Positions 1-10,664 of a stretch of DNA of 64,000 nucleotides are shown piece by piece. The notes below the pieces were generated by a model, which ran no database searches, was not told the DNA's origin, and saw only the letters and a list, made by a program, of their open reading frames with translations. The translations under genes were made by a program, and so were the position numbers. Source of the stretch: Gossypium raimondii (taxonomy: Eukaryota; Streptophyta; Magnoliopsida; Malvales; Malvaceae); NCBI RefSeq assembly GCF_025698545.1, contig NC_068565.1, positions 4,030,001-4,094,000 of the forward strand. Direction: 5' to 3'. How positions within the stretch are numbered: position 1 is the stretch's first letter; every line of letters starts with the position of its first letter.

Positions 1-1615
1 CATAATGTGGATTTGGTTGTTACAGTTGGTGGTGACGGTACTCTTTTGCAGGCCAGCCATTTCTTGGATGACTCAGTTCCAGTTCTAGGAGTTAATTCTG
101 ATCCTACACAAGCCGAAGAGGTTAGTTCATTTCTCTGGCCAAGCATTGAATTTTCTCCTTTAGACCAATTTTAAAATTCTCTTGATGATGTTATCAATTT
201 TTTTTATATTGAATACATCTTAGTTGGAGATGCCATTTATTCTTTTGTTTATTTATATATATATATATATATATTTTTTTTTTTTTAGGTTGAAAAATTC
301 AGCAATGAGTTTGATGCTACTAGAAGCACTGGCTATTTATGTGCAGCAACAGTAAAAAACTTCGAGCAAGTAAGGATGTATATATATACAGTGTAAAAAA
401 GGAAATTAACATATTTGGAGGGATATCACATCAGTTGTTGACGTTTGAAAAGGAGTAAATTTTATGTTTAAGTTTGAGAATAAGCCTCTTACTTAAAACT
501 TGACAGTTTAAGAAGTTAAATGGGACCAAGTTCTGATCTTATATCAGTGTAGTTGGAACCAAACCAGCCGTTCAGACCAGTTGTACCAGGAACCGGCTGG
601 TATACTGGTCCAGACAAAGGGATTGAACCGGACTTTGATTGAACTGTTCAAAACCGGTAAAAAACCAGAAACTAGGACAAAAAACCGGTGGTTGACTGTT
701 GAACCGGTTTATAATCTTTAATATTTATGAAATTTTCAATTGTTTATTGGTTATTGCTAGACCAGCGGTTAGACCGATTAAACCGGGAACTAGTGGTTTG
801 ACTAGTTCGATTACCAGTCCAATTTTTAACATGCTAATTTAAGCTTTACCATATTGCTATGCAAAGCATGTCTACTGGAATTCCCTTGTGTTTTTAGCAT
901 GATTAGGTTTTGCTGGAATTCTACAGCTTGGTTCTTTCACGAATTATATATGGGATAAGGCATGCTGTTACAATGAAGCTTGTTAAGGTAATTATAGATA
1001 TTTAACATTTATTTCAGGTGCTAGATGGCTTTCTAGAGGATCAGATAGTTCCTTCGAAGTTGTCAAGGATATCAGTATCTGTAAACTCAAAAGTTCTGCC
1101 TACATGTGCTCTTAATGATATCTTGATTGCTCACCCTTGTCCTGCAACTGTTTCCCGGTTCTCATTCAAGTAAGGAATTTTTACGCATAAGTCAATATGC
1201 ATTTAAACATAATGCTACATGCCTTAAAATCTTCCTTTTATGTATTGGCAGAATTAGAGGGGATGACGAAACATGTTCACCATTAGTGAATTGTCGATCA
1301 AGTGGTCTCAGAATCTCAACTGCGGCAGGATCAACAGCTGCCATGCACTCAGCGGGAGGATTTCCAATGCCTATTTTATCTAGGGATCTTCAATATATGG
1401 TAAGAGAGCCTATTTCACAGGGACCAGCCATTTCTCGCTTAATGCATGGTTTAATCAAGTCAGATCAGTCAATGGATGCTTCATGGTTTTCTAAAGAGGG
1501 TTTCGTATATTTTGATGGCTCTCATGTTTTCCACACTATCCAAAATGGGGACACCATAGAAATATCTTCCAAGGCCCCAGTTTTGCAAGTTGTCTTGCCT
1601 CATTTATCAACATAG
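1..1615 (+). CDS. NADK3: NADH/NAD+ kinase, NADK3-type, 3' part (5' end outside window)
   Basis: This enzyme phosphorylates NAD(H) to NADP(H) using ATP. Four exons are visible: 1-120, 289-369, 1018-1169 and 1252-1615, all joined by GT-AG introns with matching phase. Exon 1 carries the family's GGDGT nucleotide-binding motif (VVTVGGDGTLLQASHF). Exon 3 has the ALNDILIAHP motif, and exon 4 has the glycine/threonine-rich stretch STAAGSTAAMHSAGG that binds the second nucleotide. The order and wording match Arabidopsis NADK3, the compact plant NADH kinase, rather than the longer NADK1 and NADK2. The protein ends in LPHLST; as I recall, Arabidopsis NADK3 ends in a peroxisomal SRY signal, which is absent here. 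Intron 3 (370-1017) holds a dispersed repeat. The start codon lies upstream of the window. Confidence 0.9.
549..838. repeat. CCGGTT-rich dispersed repeat in NADK3 intron 3
   Basis: This stretch is full of AACCGG, ACCGGT and GACCAGT words on both strands (for example around 590, 650, 690 and 780). Repeats with this vocabulary are common in plant introns and are usually degraded MITE-like elements. I could not fix terminal repeats or a target duplication, so the class is open. Confidence 0.5.
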
Positions 1616-3849
1616 AACTCTTGTAAAGAGCTGGCAAATGTTCATCCGAAAAAAATTAACATTTTTGAGCCATGACTAGTTCATAGCTCTTGTAAATACG
1701 AAAGAGACATGTAGAGAACCAATCTTTCATTTTCCACATAGAAAATTCAAATCTTTTCTTCTTTGAAAGCTACAAATGTCCACCGAGTTCGAGTATTATA
1801 GGGTAATACTCTACGGCTATCGCTTTAAATGAAAACTGTATGTTAGCATGTGGAGCCAAGCTAATGACTTGACGTTGATATCATATTCAGTCGTGTCTTT
1901 GAGTAAAATAGATAAATGTGAATGTTAATTGGCTGAACTGTCAGACATTTTGGTGGTACTTTGATGTTGAATCTTTGTAGCTGTAACATCTGTGGAGTCC
2001 ATATTATGCAAAAATAAAGATAAACTTTGAGTACTTTTTTACATTCATTCTTCCCCTCTCTGCCTTGTGGATATTAAACATTGGTGAATATATAAGTCTA
2101 GCTTTAGAGGGAATAGAACAGAAGAAGTATACATCACCCTGCAAAACGGGTTATGTTTCCATTATGTACCCCAACTTAATAGCCTCTTCACGTGAGTAAC
2201 ACACCTTGCCACAACTTGAAAACCCTTTTTTTTTCCCTCAACATTTACTGGTCGATTTTGTTCCAGTTGTATGATTCACCTTTCAAATGCAAAATTATTT
2301 GGTCTGTGTTTTCTATTGTATCAGACACTGATCTCCTCTAAGAGGAAGTAGCATAGAGCAAGTTTATTGTTGAATCAATCTTTACGTTTTATGTAGGAGA
2401 TTTTAGCAAGAACTCAATCTGTAATCTAAAAATGTTGGTAGTATATTTACAATTTCCTGACATTTTTTCTTGGTACAAAGGAGGTCGAAGTTTACTGTTT
2501 GAAGATGAATGTATGAACAGAAACAAGTCTAAAATGAATGAGTTGAGGGATTAATGGTTTTATTTAGGTTTATCCTAAGGTATAATATCTTCTTTTACAA
2601 TTCAACCCACTTCATATTTAGTAATGGGTCATCATGAAATTTACTATATAAATTGTTTTAATAGATCTTTTTGTCTTGATCCTAAAGTGTCATAAAATAG
2701 TTTAAATAGAAATAAAAACTCAAGGCTGATATATATTTAGCAATCCTAACATGTTAGGAGATATTTTAAGGGCAACAACCCTTTTTGCTTTTTTGGCAAT
2801 TAGGTGGCTCCAACTTATGATATTTTAGACTGTCTTTGTCTCAATCTTGTGGTTACTAATCAAAGCACAAAATCCAACTTCTTGTCATCAACCCAAACAG
2901 AAAACAATCTTTGCCACAAGCAGAGGTTTCTCATGTCGGAGACCAGACTCCTAGAAAGACGACAAATCTATGACCCTCACACAAACATTTCTCAATCAGT
3001 CAGAGTAAACACTAGCCACAAAAACAAATGTTAATTAAGAAAACACATGATGTGACATTGTCACTCCCCAAAACACTTCCTAAACCGAGGGCCCTCAGAA
3101 AATTCCATGCAAAAAGACTTGGGGAGTATTTCATGCAAAAGGGGCTCCTTCTAGATATTTTGCATATGGATAATAATTTATCATTAATTTCCTTATCAAA
3201 AAATTCATTTTTAGACTACACCTACGATGTTATGATTAGATTAAGTTCTTTTCTTCTCAACAATATCAATGGCGTCTTAATCTGCCAGTAGTTTCCAGCT
3301 ATATTCTTGATATAAGGAAGAACAAAACTCTCATTACAGATTTTTATAGAATGTCCAAATGTTGGATATTTTCTTTTCATCATGGTATGAGAAAAACAGT
3401 CTGTAAAGCTTAGCCACATAATTCATCAAACAAAAAGATCTTAGCACTCATCAAAACACTACAAATTGCTTCAAATTGACCTCAAATAAGTGCTGCTATA
3501 ATGTCCTCTATCTTACAAGCTCCATCAAAGACTGAAACCGGCAATTCTGAAAAGATTATTTGGCAATGACAATGGGGGTACTAATGGTCTTTTTCCTTTT
3601 TCATGTCCTTGCTCCCCACCCAATATTTATAGATACATTAATTCGCTAGGGTTTAGAGCATGGTTTAATTGCCCTCTTTGTGGCAAACAAAAAAATTAAT
3701 TTGGAAGGTGAAGTTTACATTAACCACTACATTTCCAGCAAATTCTACTTCTATGTTCATGTCGGCAGCAACTTCATTCGTACAGTTACTATGCAAGTAG
3801 GCAAAGAAAAAAAAAAAACCAATGTGCTTCGTTCAATTTGTGGTACTGA
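1616..3849. other. Intergenic, NADK3 3' flank
   Basis: This is AT-rich sequence between the NADK3 3' end and the decayed HEI10 copy. Short open frames around 2804-3420 have no recognisable motif and change frame without splice signals. The left 500 bases probably include the NADK3 3' UTR. The part near 3500-3850 would be where the HEI10 3' end should lie, but I could not recognise it. Confidence 0.5.
2013..2018 (+). terminator. Possible poly(A) signal of the NADK3-type gene
   Basis: An AATAAA lies about 400 nt after the stop at 1615, in the expected orientation. It is the clearest canonical signal in the 3' flank, but plant signals are loose and no transcript is available. Confidence 0.35.
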
Positions 3850-5618
3850 CATAACAACCGGAATATCAGCTTGCATTGCTGGTGAGCCACTTGATATGTC
3901 AAAAAGGACTAGAGGCTGAACTGTTCTGTCTCGCTGGCCATACATCCTCTCGAGGCCCTGGAGTTCTAGGAGAAAAAATAGATCAATCTGCAACATATAA
4001 GTTAACTGGATAGGGGGATAATTAAGGCAAAAATGACCTACAAATGAAATCATGATAGCCAGAACCAAGAAAAAATATTTACTATTTAAAGGCTTTTAGT
4101 AGAGGGTTTTTCAGCTTGTTCAATGTTTTATTTTAGCACTTGACACAAGGTAGGCAGTTTTGTTATTACCAGAAGTTAACAAAAGAATGTGATTACCCTT
4201 TCGAATAGGACCTCTGCTATCCATCATGTTAGTAGTTGGATTTGTGAATGAATCAGGCTCATTTCTGGCATGGAAATTGTTTGCATGTTGGATGGTTGAC
4301 CGTTTCAGTGATTGGTACTTGCTCCTCAATGGATCATACATTTCATCAACCTTTCTCTTCTATCTGAAATTAGGATATTTGGTGTTAGCAGGGTGCAAGA
4401 AGTATAAACTAAGCTTTGGCCAAAAGAACTAACATGGTAGAAGAAAAAAATATAGACTGGCCTTGAATTCTCAGAGAACTTTTCTTGGAGCTCTTGTTTC
4501 TCCTTTGACAGACTCTCAATTTCTTGCTCTATCATCTGACACCTCTTGCCCAAATTTTGATAAGCAGTATGCACCTGCTCCAGTTTCTCTGAGAACTTTT
4601 CTTGCATTGCCTCGCATTTTTGCCAGCACAGAGCTATTCTCTTCATCTTGTACTGAATTTCTAATTCCTTTTGCCTAATGTAAAACATCATACGTCTGTA
4701 TGCACCCTTCAGCAATAAATTCATTAAGGAAATGCATGCCTAAAAGGTTATTTTCTCGTTGATCAGACTCCATTCTCTCTCTCTCTTGGTTGTAAAATCT
4801 TTCAGATGAAACAAAACATTACAAAAACTAATGAAATCCTCTTCTCATTTTGTTTTGGTAGCTCTCAAGTTTCTACTGTCTGATACGAGATTTCAAAATA
4901 AAAATAGCACATGATTGCATGGTCCTTACTATAAAGGATACATATCGGTGGAGGCACACCAGCCATTGCCTTCTGCAATAAACACATCATGTTAGCAATA
5001 AAAATAACGAGTAGACGAATAATAAAGCAGCAGCACGATAGAAGGCAATGGAAAACTAGAGCATTGTGCAGATTTTACAGGAGAAATATTTTAATCAGTA
5101 CAACAAGCTGTGTACAATAATCCAAGTGAATCGTTTGCTTACCTTTATCCATTCATCATTTGGGTTGATATCAGACTGAGAATCAAAATTCCCAGATTAG
5201 GCAAGTAGAATTCAAATTAATAAGATATAACAACAAAGTACTGAAAACAGGAAAGAAAATTCTTTGGCAGACCTCTATTTCCAGATAAGCAACCAATTCT
5301 ATTTCCTTGGATTAGAAAACCAAAATTCTGGAAAGCATTACAATGACCAACTTCCGCTAGATAAAATCCTTACCTCTTAGAAAGAACTTGATCACAAACG
5401 GGGCATACTGCATCATTGCCATGGATCTTGCTTTCATCATCCTTGCCTATTTACAAAGTCAAGGAATCTTTGCAATGCATTAACTGTTTCTTGATCGTAA
5501 ATAAAGGATAAAATGTCTACAATTGCAACAGCAACTTGATGAAACACATTAGGATACACAAGAGGTTAGTGGAAATGGCTGGTCCTTCTAATTCACGCCG
5601 GCAAGCACTGCATCTCAT
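3850..5618 (-). pseudogene. Decayed HEI10 (CCNB1IP1-like RING/coiled-coil) copy
   Basis: HEI10 is a RING and coiled-coil E3 ligase that marks meiotic crossover sites. The exon order on the minus strand follows the family: MRCSACRRELEGPAIST at 5618 down, CPVCDQVLSK near 5380-5440, INPNDEWI near 5160, AMAGV near 4970, the coiled coil (RMMFYIRQKELEIQYKM, EKLEQVHTAYQNLGKRCQM) at 4460-4690, LKRSTIQ-ANNFHAR near 4250-4330, and SGSPAMQADIPV near 3870. It is broken. Nine nucleotides that should encode the CxH zinc ligands of the RING are missing after AIST. About 13 nt are lost before INPNDEWI, which shifts the frame. The family's SRQKRKLDE segment reads SR-stop-KRKVDE. One extra T shifts the frame before the DISSGSP segment. 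Introns persist, so it arose by DNA duplication, not from mRNA. A working copy presumably lies elsewhere. Confidence 0.82.
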
Positions 5619-6228
5619 TTCAATTGATTGTATTCGTCCTCGAATCATAAACTGTACTTGCACATCACAAGCAATCATCAGGACGAGGTTCTTTACTATA
5701 TACCCCTCCTTTATCAAGTTTCAAGTCATGATTACTACAGCTTTAACCCAACAAGAAAGACTTGATGGAGTTAATCGAGATCCTATAGAATTTAATGCTA
5801 TGTTTGATTGTCATATTTGCTTCTTTAAAAGTAAGAAATCGCTATAAAAATAATAAAATGGGCGAATAAATATAGCAGAATCGATTTAAAGACTTACCAA
5901 AGTGATAATCAAATAGTAACTAAATTAGTAAATTGAAATCTGGCCAAAAGGAAAAACTAGTAATTTGAAATTTATATTTGCATAAGCACCAGAAATTAAA
6001 TTACTACAGAAACAAGAAATTTGAAGGAAAATGTAATTCGGAACTAATTCATAATCAGCTTTCCATAATCAACAATCAAGTTTTAAGGAAAATTTAAAGC
6101 CCTAAAGTTTCTTCAAATTTCAATTTATCAGCAAAAACGATACTTTAATCCCATTCGGATACTGTGATGTTCAACCAAATCAGAAGACGATTTAGGTCAT
6201 AAGGTTCCAAAAACTGGAAAATGCAATT
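5619..6228. other. Former HEI10 5' flank
   Basis: No coding sequence is recognisable. The position corresponds to the 5' UTR and promoter of the decayed HEI10 copy on the minus strand. I see no clear TATA box or other motif that I would defend. Confidence 0.4.
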
Positions 6229-6566
6229 TGAGGCCCTTCATCAAATTAGTCCTTCAATTAAATAGATCAATTTAATCTTTATATTATTAAAAGAATTAAA
6301 TAAGGTTAAATTTGAATAAAATTAACATTTACGGTTTAAGAAATGACATAAAAATTATTATTTTTTCAATTCCATTCCAACTTCAAACAAAATATTTCAC
6401 TTGTAAAATCATAAAAAGCTTTAAAAACATAACCATGTTAAATAATAAATAATATTTTTAAAATAGTAAATGTTAAGTCTATTGAAATTTGATCTTATTT
6501 TATTCTTTTAATAGTATAGAGATTAAACTGATTCATTTAATAGTAAAAGACTAATTAGATCCCGTC
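6229..6566. mobile_element. Foldback MITE, about 340 bp
   Basis: The left arm (about 6235-6330) and the reverse complement of the right arm (about 6465-6566) match over roughly 100 bp. Both arms read AATTAGTC near the tip, then TTTAATCT and TATTAAAAGAAT further in. The interior is AT-rich and has no frame. This long-arm palindromic build is typical of non-autonomous DNA elements. The exact ends and target duplication were not fixed, so the superfamily is unassigned. Confidence 0.6.
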
Positions 6567-7299
6567 CTTATAATAGAAGGACCTACCAAGTATGTTTACA
6601 AAAATATATATGTTGCACAAGCAAGTTCAAAGGACGGTGGAGGTGTAGTAAAAAAATTAAGTATTAAAAAAAAAAGCACATGTATTCTACTTTTAAATTT
6701 AAAATTTCTACTAAGAGTTTATTAATTTTGTATTTGAATATAGTAAAATTATTTATTAAGTACTATAATTGGTATTATAGAAGTTATTTCTTAGAATATG
6801 TTTTTAAAGGTATTTCAACATCCAGGAATGTCGAGATCAATATATTATTAAATTCTCATAGAATATATACACTAACTATCAGGAAGAAAGTATTATCTAG
6901 TGCAGAAACCGCAACATCTATTGATATCGAGTTCAGGTCAATTAACGTTGGCTAGTTATTTATTGCGCTTAGACTCAACCAACATATTTAATACTCTTAA
7001 ACTCAACAAATGAGTATCAAGGTCCCCTATAAATACCCCACCCATCTTCTTTAGTTTTTACCAAAAATCCTCCCCATATAAATCTCTCAATCTCTTCCTC
7101 CTAGAAAGTAAAAGGCTCAAAGCTTGCTAATTTTCCCTGGCTGCTTTAACGTTTGAACATGAACACAGTTTATCATAACATCATTATGGTAAAATTACTT
7201 ATTTGACTTTTAAATTTTATTGTTATAAAACTTTTTGTAAAGATTTTATGAAATTAAATATTAAATCTTTGTGATATTTTGAGCAACGAAGAGATTGAA
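6567..7299. other. AT-rich intergenic stretch
   Basis: It contains one open frame (6680-6955, 91 codons) rich in I, N, K and Y that has no family signature and looks like chance in AT-rich DNA. A few AT-rich promoter-like words occur near 7020-7090 ahead of the plant-mobile-domain remnant. Nothing firmer is visible. Confidence 0.4.
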
Positions 7300-8010
7300 T
7301 TGTTTGTACTTGAAAAACTTTAAACTTTTTTGGAGCTAAATGGACAATTATGAGAGTGTTGGCTTATTTGTGGTGTCTACTACAATAAAGTTTGAAATGG
7401 TACCAAAGTTGCTTGTTACCTTGTTAAAAAAATGGAGACCGAAAATCCATATATCTCATTTTCCATGAAGAGAAGCAACTATAATGCCAAAAGATATTAT
7501 TTTAATAACTAACTTGCCAATCAATGAGTAGGTGGTAATTGAAGATAGTAACTTTGATGCGGAGTTAGAGCGTTATCTATTGTTGGATGTTGTACCGTCT
7601 AAGAAAGAGAAAAATTGGATGGGTATCGATTGAAATGCACATGATTGATGAGACTTGTCAATTCAACCCCTTTGCTACATGCAACTACTAAGGAGATGGA
7701 CCAATAATATGTCAGAGCTTGGATGCTTTGGATGGAAAGAGGTATACTACTTCTATGTAAGTTTAGCAAGAAGGTCCATACCATGTACCTCTACTCAAAT
7801 CTTTTGATACGTAGATATATTAAGCCGAAGATTAGCAATTTTGGCATATTTGTATAAGGTGCTTTGTAGGGCAGCTCAACTTCAAATTGAAGAAATAAAC
7901 ATTAGATGTTTGCTTTTGCAAACTTGGGTGTGGATACATATGCAAAATAAAATATTTTGCTACATGTCAAAAGGTGAGGCTGTAATGCATCATCATGCTA
8001 TAGGTCATTA
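7300..8010 (+). pseudogene. Plant mobile domain (PMD, MAIN-like) remnant
   Basis: Pieces read in different frames of the plus strand spell the plant mobile domain. They run KWRPKIHIFHFP near 7425-7465, ILITNLPIN near 7500-7525, LLDVVPSKKEKNWMG near 7580-7620, and LAILAYLYKVLCRAAQ followed by LLLQTWVW near 7830-7935. This matches the family pattern of a WRPETHTFHLP-type box, a GLP-type turn, a LLGVVP-type box and an LY-LCRA...LLLQ-WAWER-type end. Several frame changes and stops interrupt it, so no protein can be made. PMD genes exist both as host genes (MAIN and MAIL1, involved in silencing and genome stability) and inside transposons. Which kind this was cannot be told from the remnant. Confidence 0.6.
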
Positions 8011-8047
8011 GTATCACGTCAACATCATGTCAACAAATTTCAACAAT

Positions 8048-8183
8048 GTTAGTTAAGCACCTAAAAAAAGTATCAAATTGGCTTACGGTTTCTAAGTTTT
8101 GGTATCAATTAGGTCCAAAAACAACATTTTGATACTAAGTAGGTATAAGTTGCCAAGTTTAGGTACTTCTACATATATTAATC
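8048..8183. repeat. Partial copy of the 10.2-kb MULE MITE family
   Basis: About 135 bp match the right half of the element at 10179-10655. Shared words include CAATTAGGTCCAAAAA, TATAAGTTG and AAGTTTAGGTACTTC, in the same order. Only one half is present, so it is a truncated relative. Confidence 0.55.
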
Positions 8184-10169
8184 TTTTTTCACTCAGCACA
8201 CCTTACATAATGCCTTGTATAGGGATGTTATAATCGCAAACTCCCAACCATATGTTCTAGTCATTTCAAAATTAGATAACAATTAGAGATACATGGAAAG
8301 AACTTCGTTGCCATACTTTTTTGCCATCAACATGCCTCCAATCAAACAAAGAATGTAAGCTGTAGCATGACGTTCAATATTTTTGAGAGTTGGATTCTCT
8401 AGGAGATGCTAGAAGGTGATCTTCAATCATGTTAACTTAATCCGAAGCCCATCAACATTAGACTTATTGTTAGGAGCTATTCCAGTTGCTAGAACAAAGA
8501 CCTCTCTAGATTGAATTAAAAAATTCAAATTACCAAAAGCTTGTCCATTAGAAGGCCCATCAATAACGCTACATTGTCTAATATTATTATAGTTTTGCCA
8601 CATGAAAGATGAAACGTATAGGTCTCGAATCTCCATTGTACAATCAAATTAGCGAAAATGAGTGTCAGAACGAAAGTAAAATTCTTAATTTAGCTAACGT
8701 GATAGAAACCAAAATCTCTTAAGTAATGAATGATTCTATCAACAAGTACATCCATCTTCATAATACTGCAACACCTAACCACTAGGGAATACTCCATTGT
8801 AGTTGCATCTAAGCACCATGTCTTTCTTTCAATCTTAATGAATGACAACCATTATGTTATGCTTCAAAATTTGGGTTTAGAAAATCTTGCGTACGTAGGA
8901 TAATGTAGAATGTAGAGGATGAATGTTTTAAGTGTTTTGTGAAAAATAAACAAGTGATATGTTGTGGTTAGGGTTTCGTTTAACTATAGAGTACGATTTA
9001 CATTCTGAAATATTTTACAAAGAACTCGAAACCCGTTAATTTTGATGTTCTAGCAATCATACTACAATAATTTATTTTGATTTTAATGGAGTTCAAAAAG
9101 TATAACAATGTAATATACATTGTTAAAGTCGAAATTTATAAGTGTCAAGTACCCATTTAGGGATCAAATTGTTGTAGAAATTCAAGTATAAAAATTAAAT
9201 TATAATTTTAATCATGGTAGAGGGACCAAAAATCGCATTTGACCATTTTTTAAAACAGGAGAAGGATAGCTGAGAAACGTGGCAGTGTAGGGAGGTGTTT
9301 TAGATACTCGTTATAGATATTTGAGTAATAAAACAATTCATTCACTGATATTTATATGATGATGAGATGGATAATAATTGAGCAAAACTAGCTGTTAATT
9401 GTGAACGCAGATCCATGCATTCAAATTGTAAATTAAATGTTGCAATTAATGTCTGCTAACATTTGGCCGCAAGCCTTTGCTTTTTGTGCATCTAATTAAC
9501 AATTAAAGACTACGTCACAATTTCGAAACTTTGTTTGTCCATCACCGTTTTCAATAATTGAATCTTTAGAAAATGGTTAATATTGATAAGCTAGGTTTTT
9601 TTATCTAATTAAGATTTTTACCTTGATTTAAAAAAATATTATTCTAACAAATTTTTTTTTGTTTTGGGATTATGAAATATGTTATTTCGAAAATCTAGAT
9701 CAACTATATTAAATGTGCTAATTATTTGGACTAACTAATGTCATGTACCTTTTTTAATTATTATAAGATAATAATAAAATTGTAGCTTCGATTTCTCTAC
9801 TATCCTCACATTTGATATTTGGTCTTTATATTATAATTTAACATAATTTTGTCATTTACTTTTACAATGATATTAGTTAGTTCAAATAGTTTACATATTT
9901 ATATGTTATATTTATCTTATTATTTCACTATCACATCCTTTATATATATCCTACAAGTGTTTAAGAATAAAAAGATTAAAAGCTATTTTTCCAACTAAAT
10001 ATATGAATGTTTCAAAAAAGAGAGTTTATAAAAAGTGACAAAGTGGCATGAAATTGTACTTTTTTTTATAGATTATATAACCATGAGCTTAAGATGTTGC
10101 GAGCCAACAATCCTGGGAACCCAAGGTTTTGCTAACAAACGTTGTGGATTAAACCAAACCCTTAACACA
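8184..10169. other. AT-rich intergenic stretch
   Basis: I find no coding region that I can support. A 69-codon frame on the minus strand at 8427-8636 shows no known motif. The remainder is A/T-rich with short direct repeats. It may hold old transposon debris from the PMD remnant on its left, but nothing can be aligned by eye. Confidence 0.4.
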
Positions 10170-10178
10170 AACAAAATA

Positions 10179-10655
10179 GGGTTAATATATATAGAGATAC
10201 TTGAACTTGGTAATCTATACATATTTGATATATCTAAACCTTTTTTTTACTTAACTTATCCCTAAACTTGGAAATCAAAAGGCAACTTGGTACTTTTTTA
10301 AGATACCTGACTAACACTATTAAAATATGCTAATGTGACATTAAGAATCAATAGCATGGTGACATGTGCCTCACATTTTAATACGTGGCAAAAAATAAAA
10401 TAAAAAAATTTAAATATTTTTTATCTTTTAATTTTTTTTGTCACGTATTAAAATATGAGGCTGTCATATGTCACCATGTTATTGATCGTTAGTGTTGCAT
10501 CAACGTATTTTAATGGTCATGTTAGTCAAGTATCTAAAAAAAGTACAAAGTTGAATTCTAATTTTCATGTGTAGGTACCAATTAGGTCCAAAAAAATATT
10601 AGGTACCAAGTAGTTATAAGTTGTCAAGTTTAAGTACCTCCATATATATTATCCC
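10179..10655. mobile_element. Mutator-like MITE, 477 bp, with 9-bp target duplication
   Basis: The left end GGGTTAATATATATAGAG and the reverse complement of the right end (GGGATAATATATATGGAG) form terminal inverted repeats that extend about 30 bp. Inner arms also pair: CACATTTTAATACGTGGC near 10373 against CACGTATTAAAATATGAG near 10442. The flanks are AACAAAATA (10170-10178) and AACAAAGTA (10656-10664), a 9-bp target duplication with one mismatch. Nine-bp duplications and ends beginning with G-rich triplets are typical of Mutator-like elements. There is no transposase, so the element is non-autonomous. Confidence 0.75.
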
Positions 10656-10664
10656 AACAAAGTA

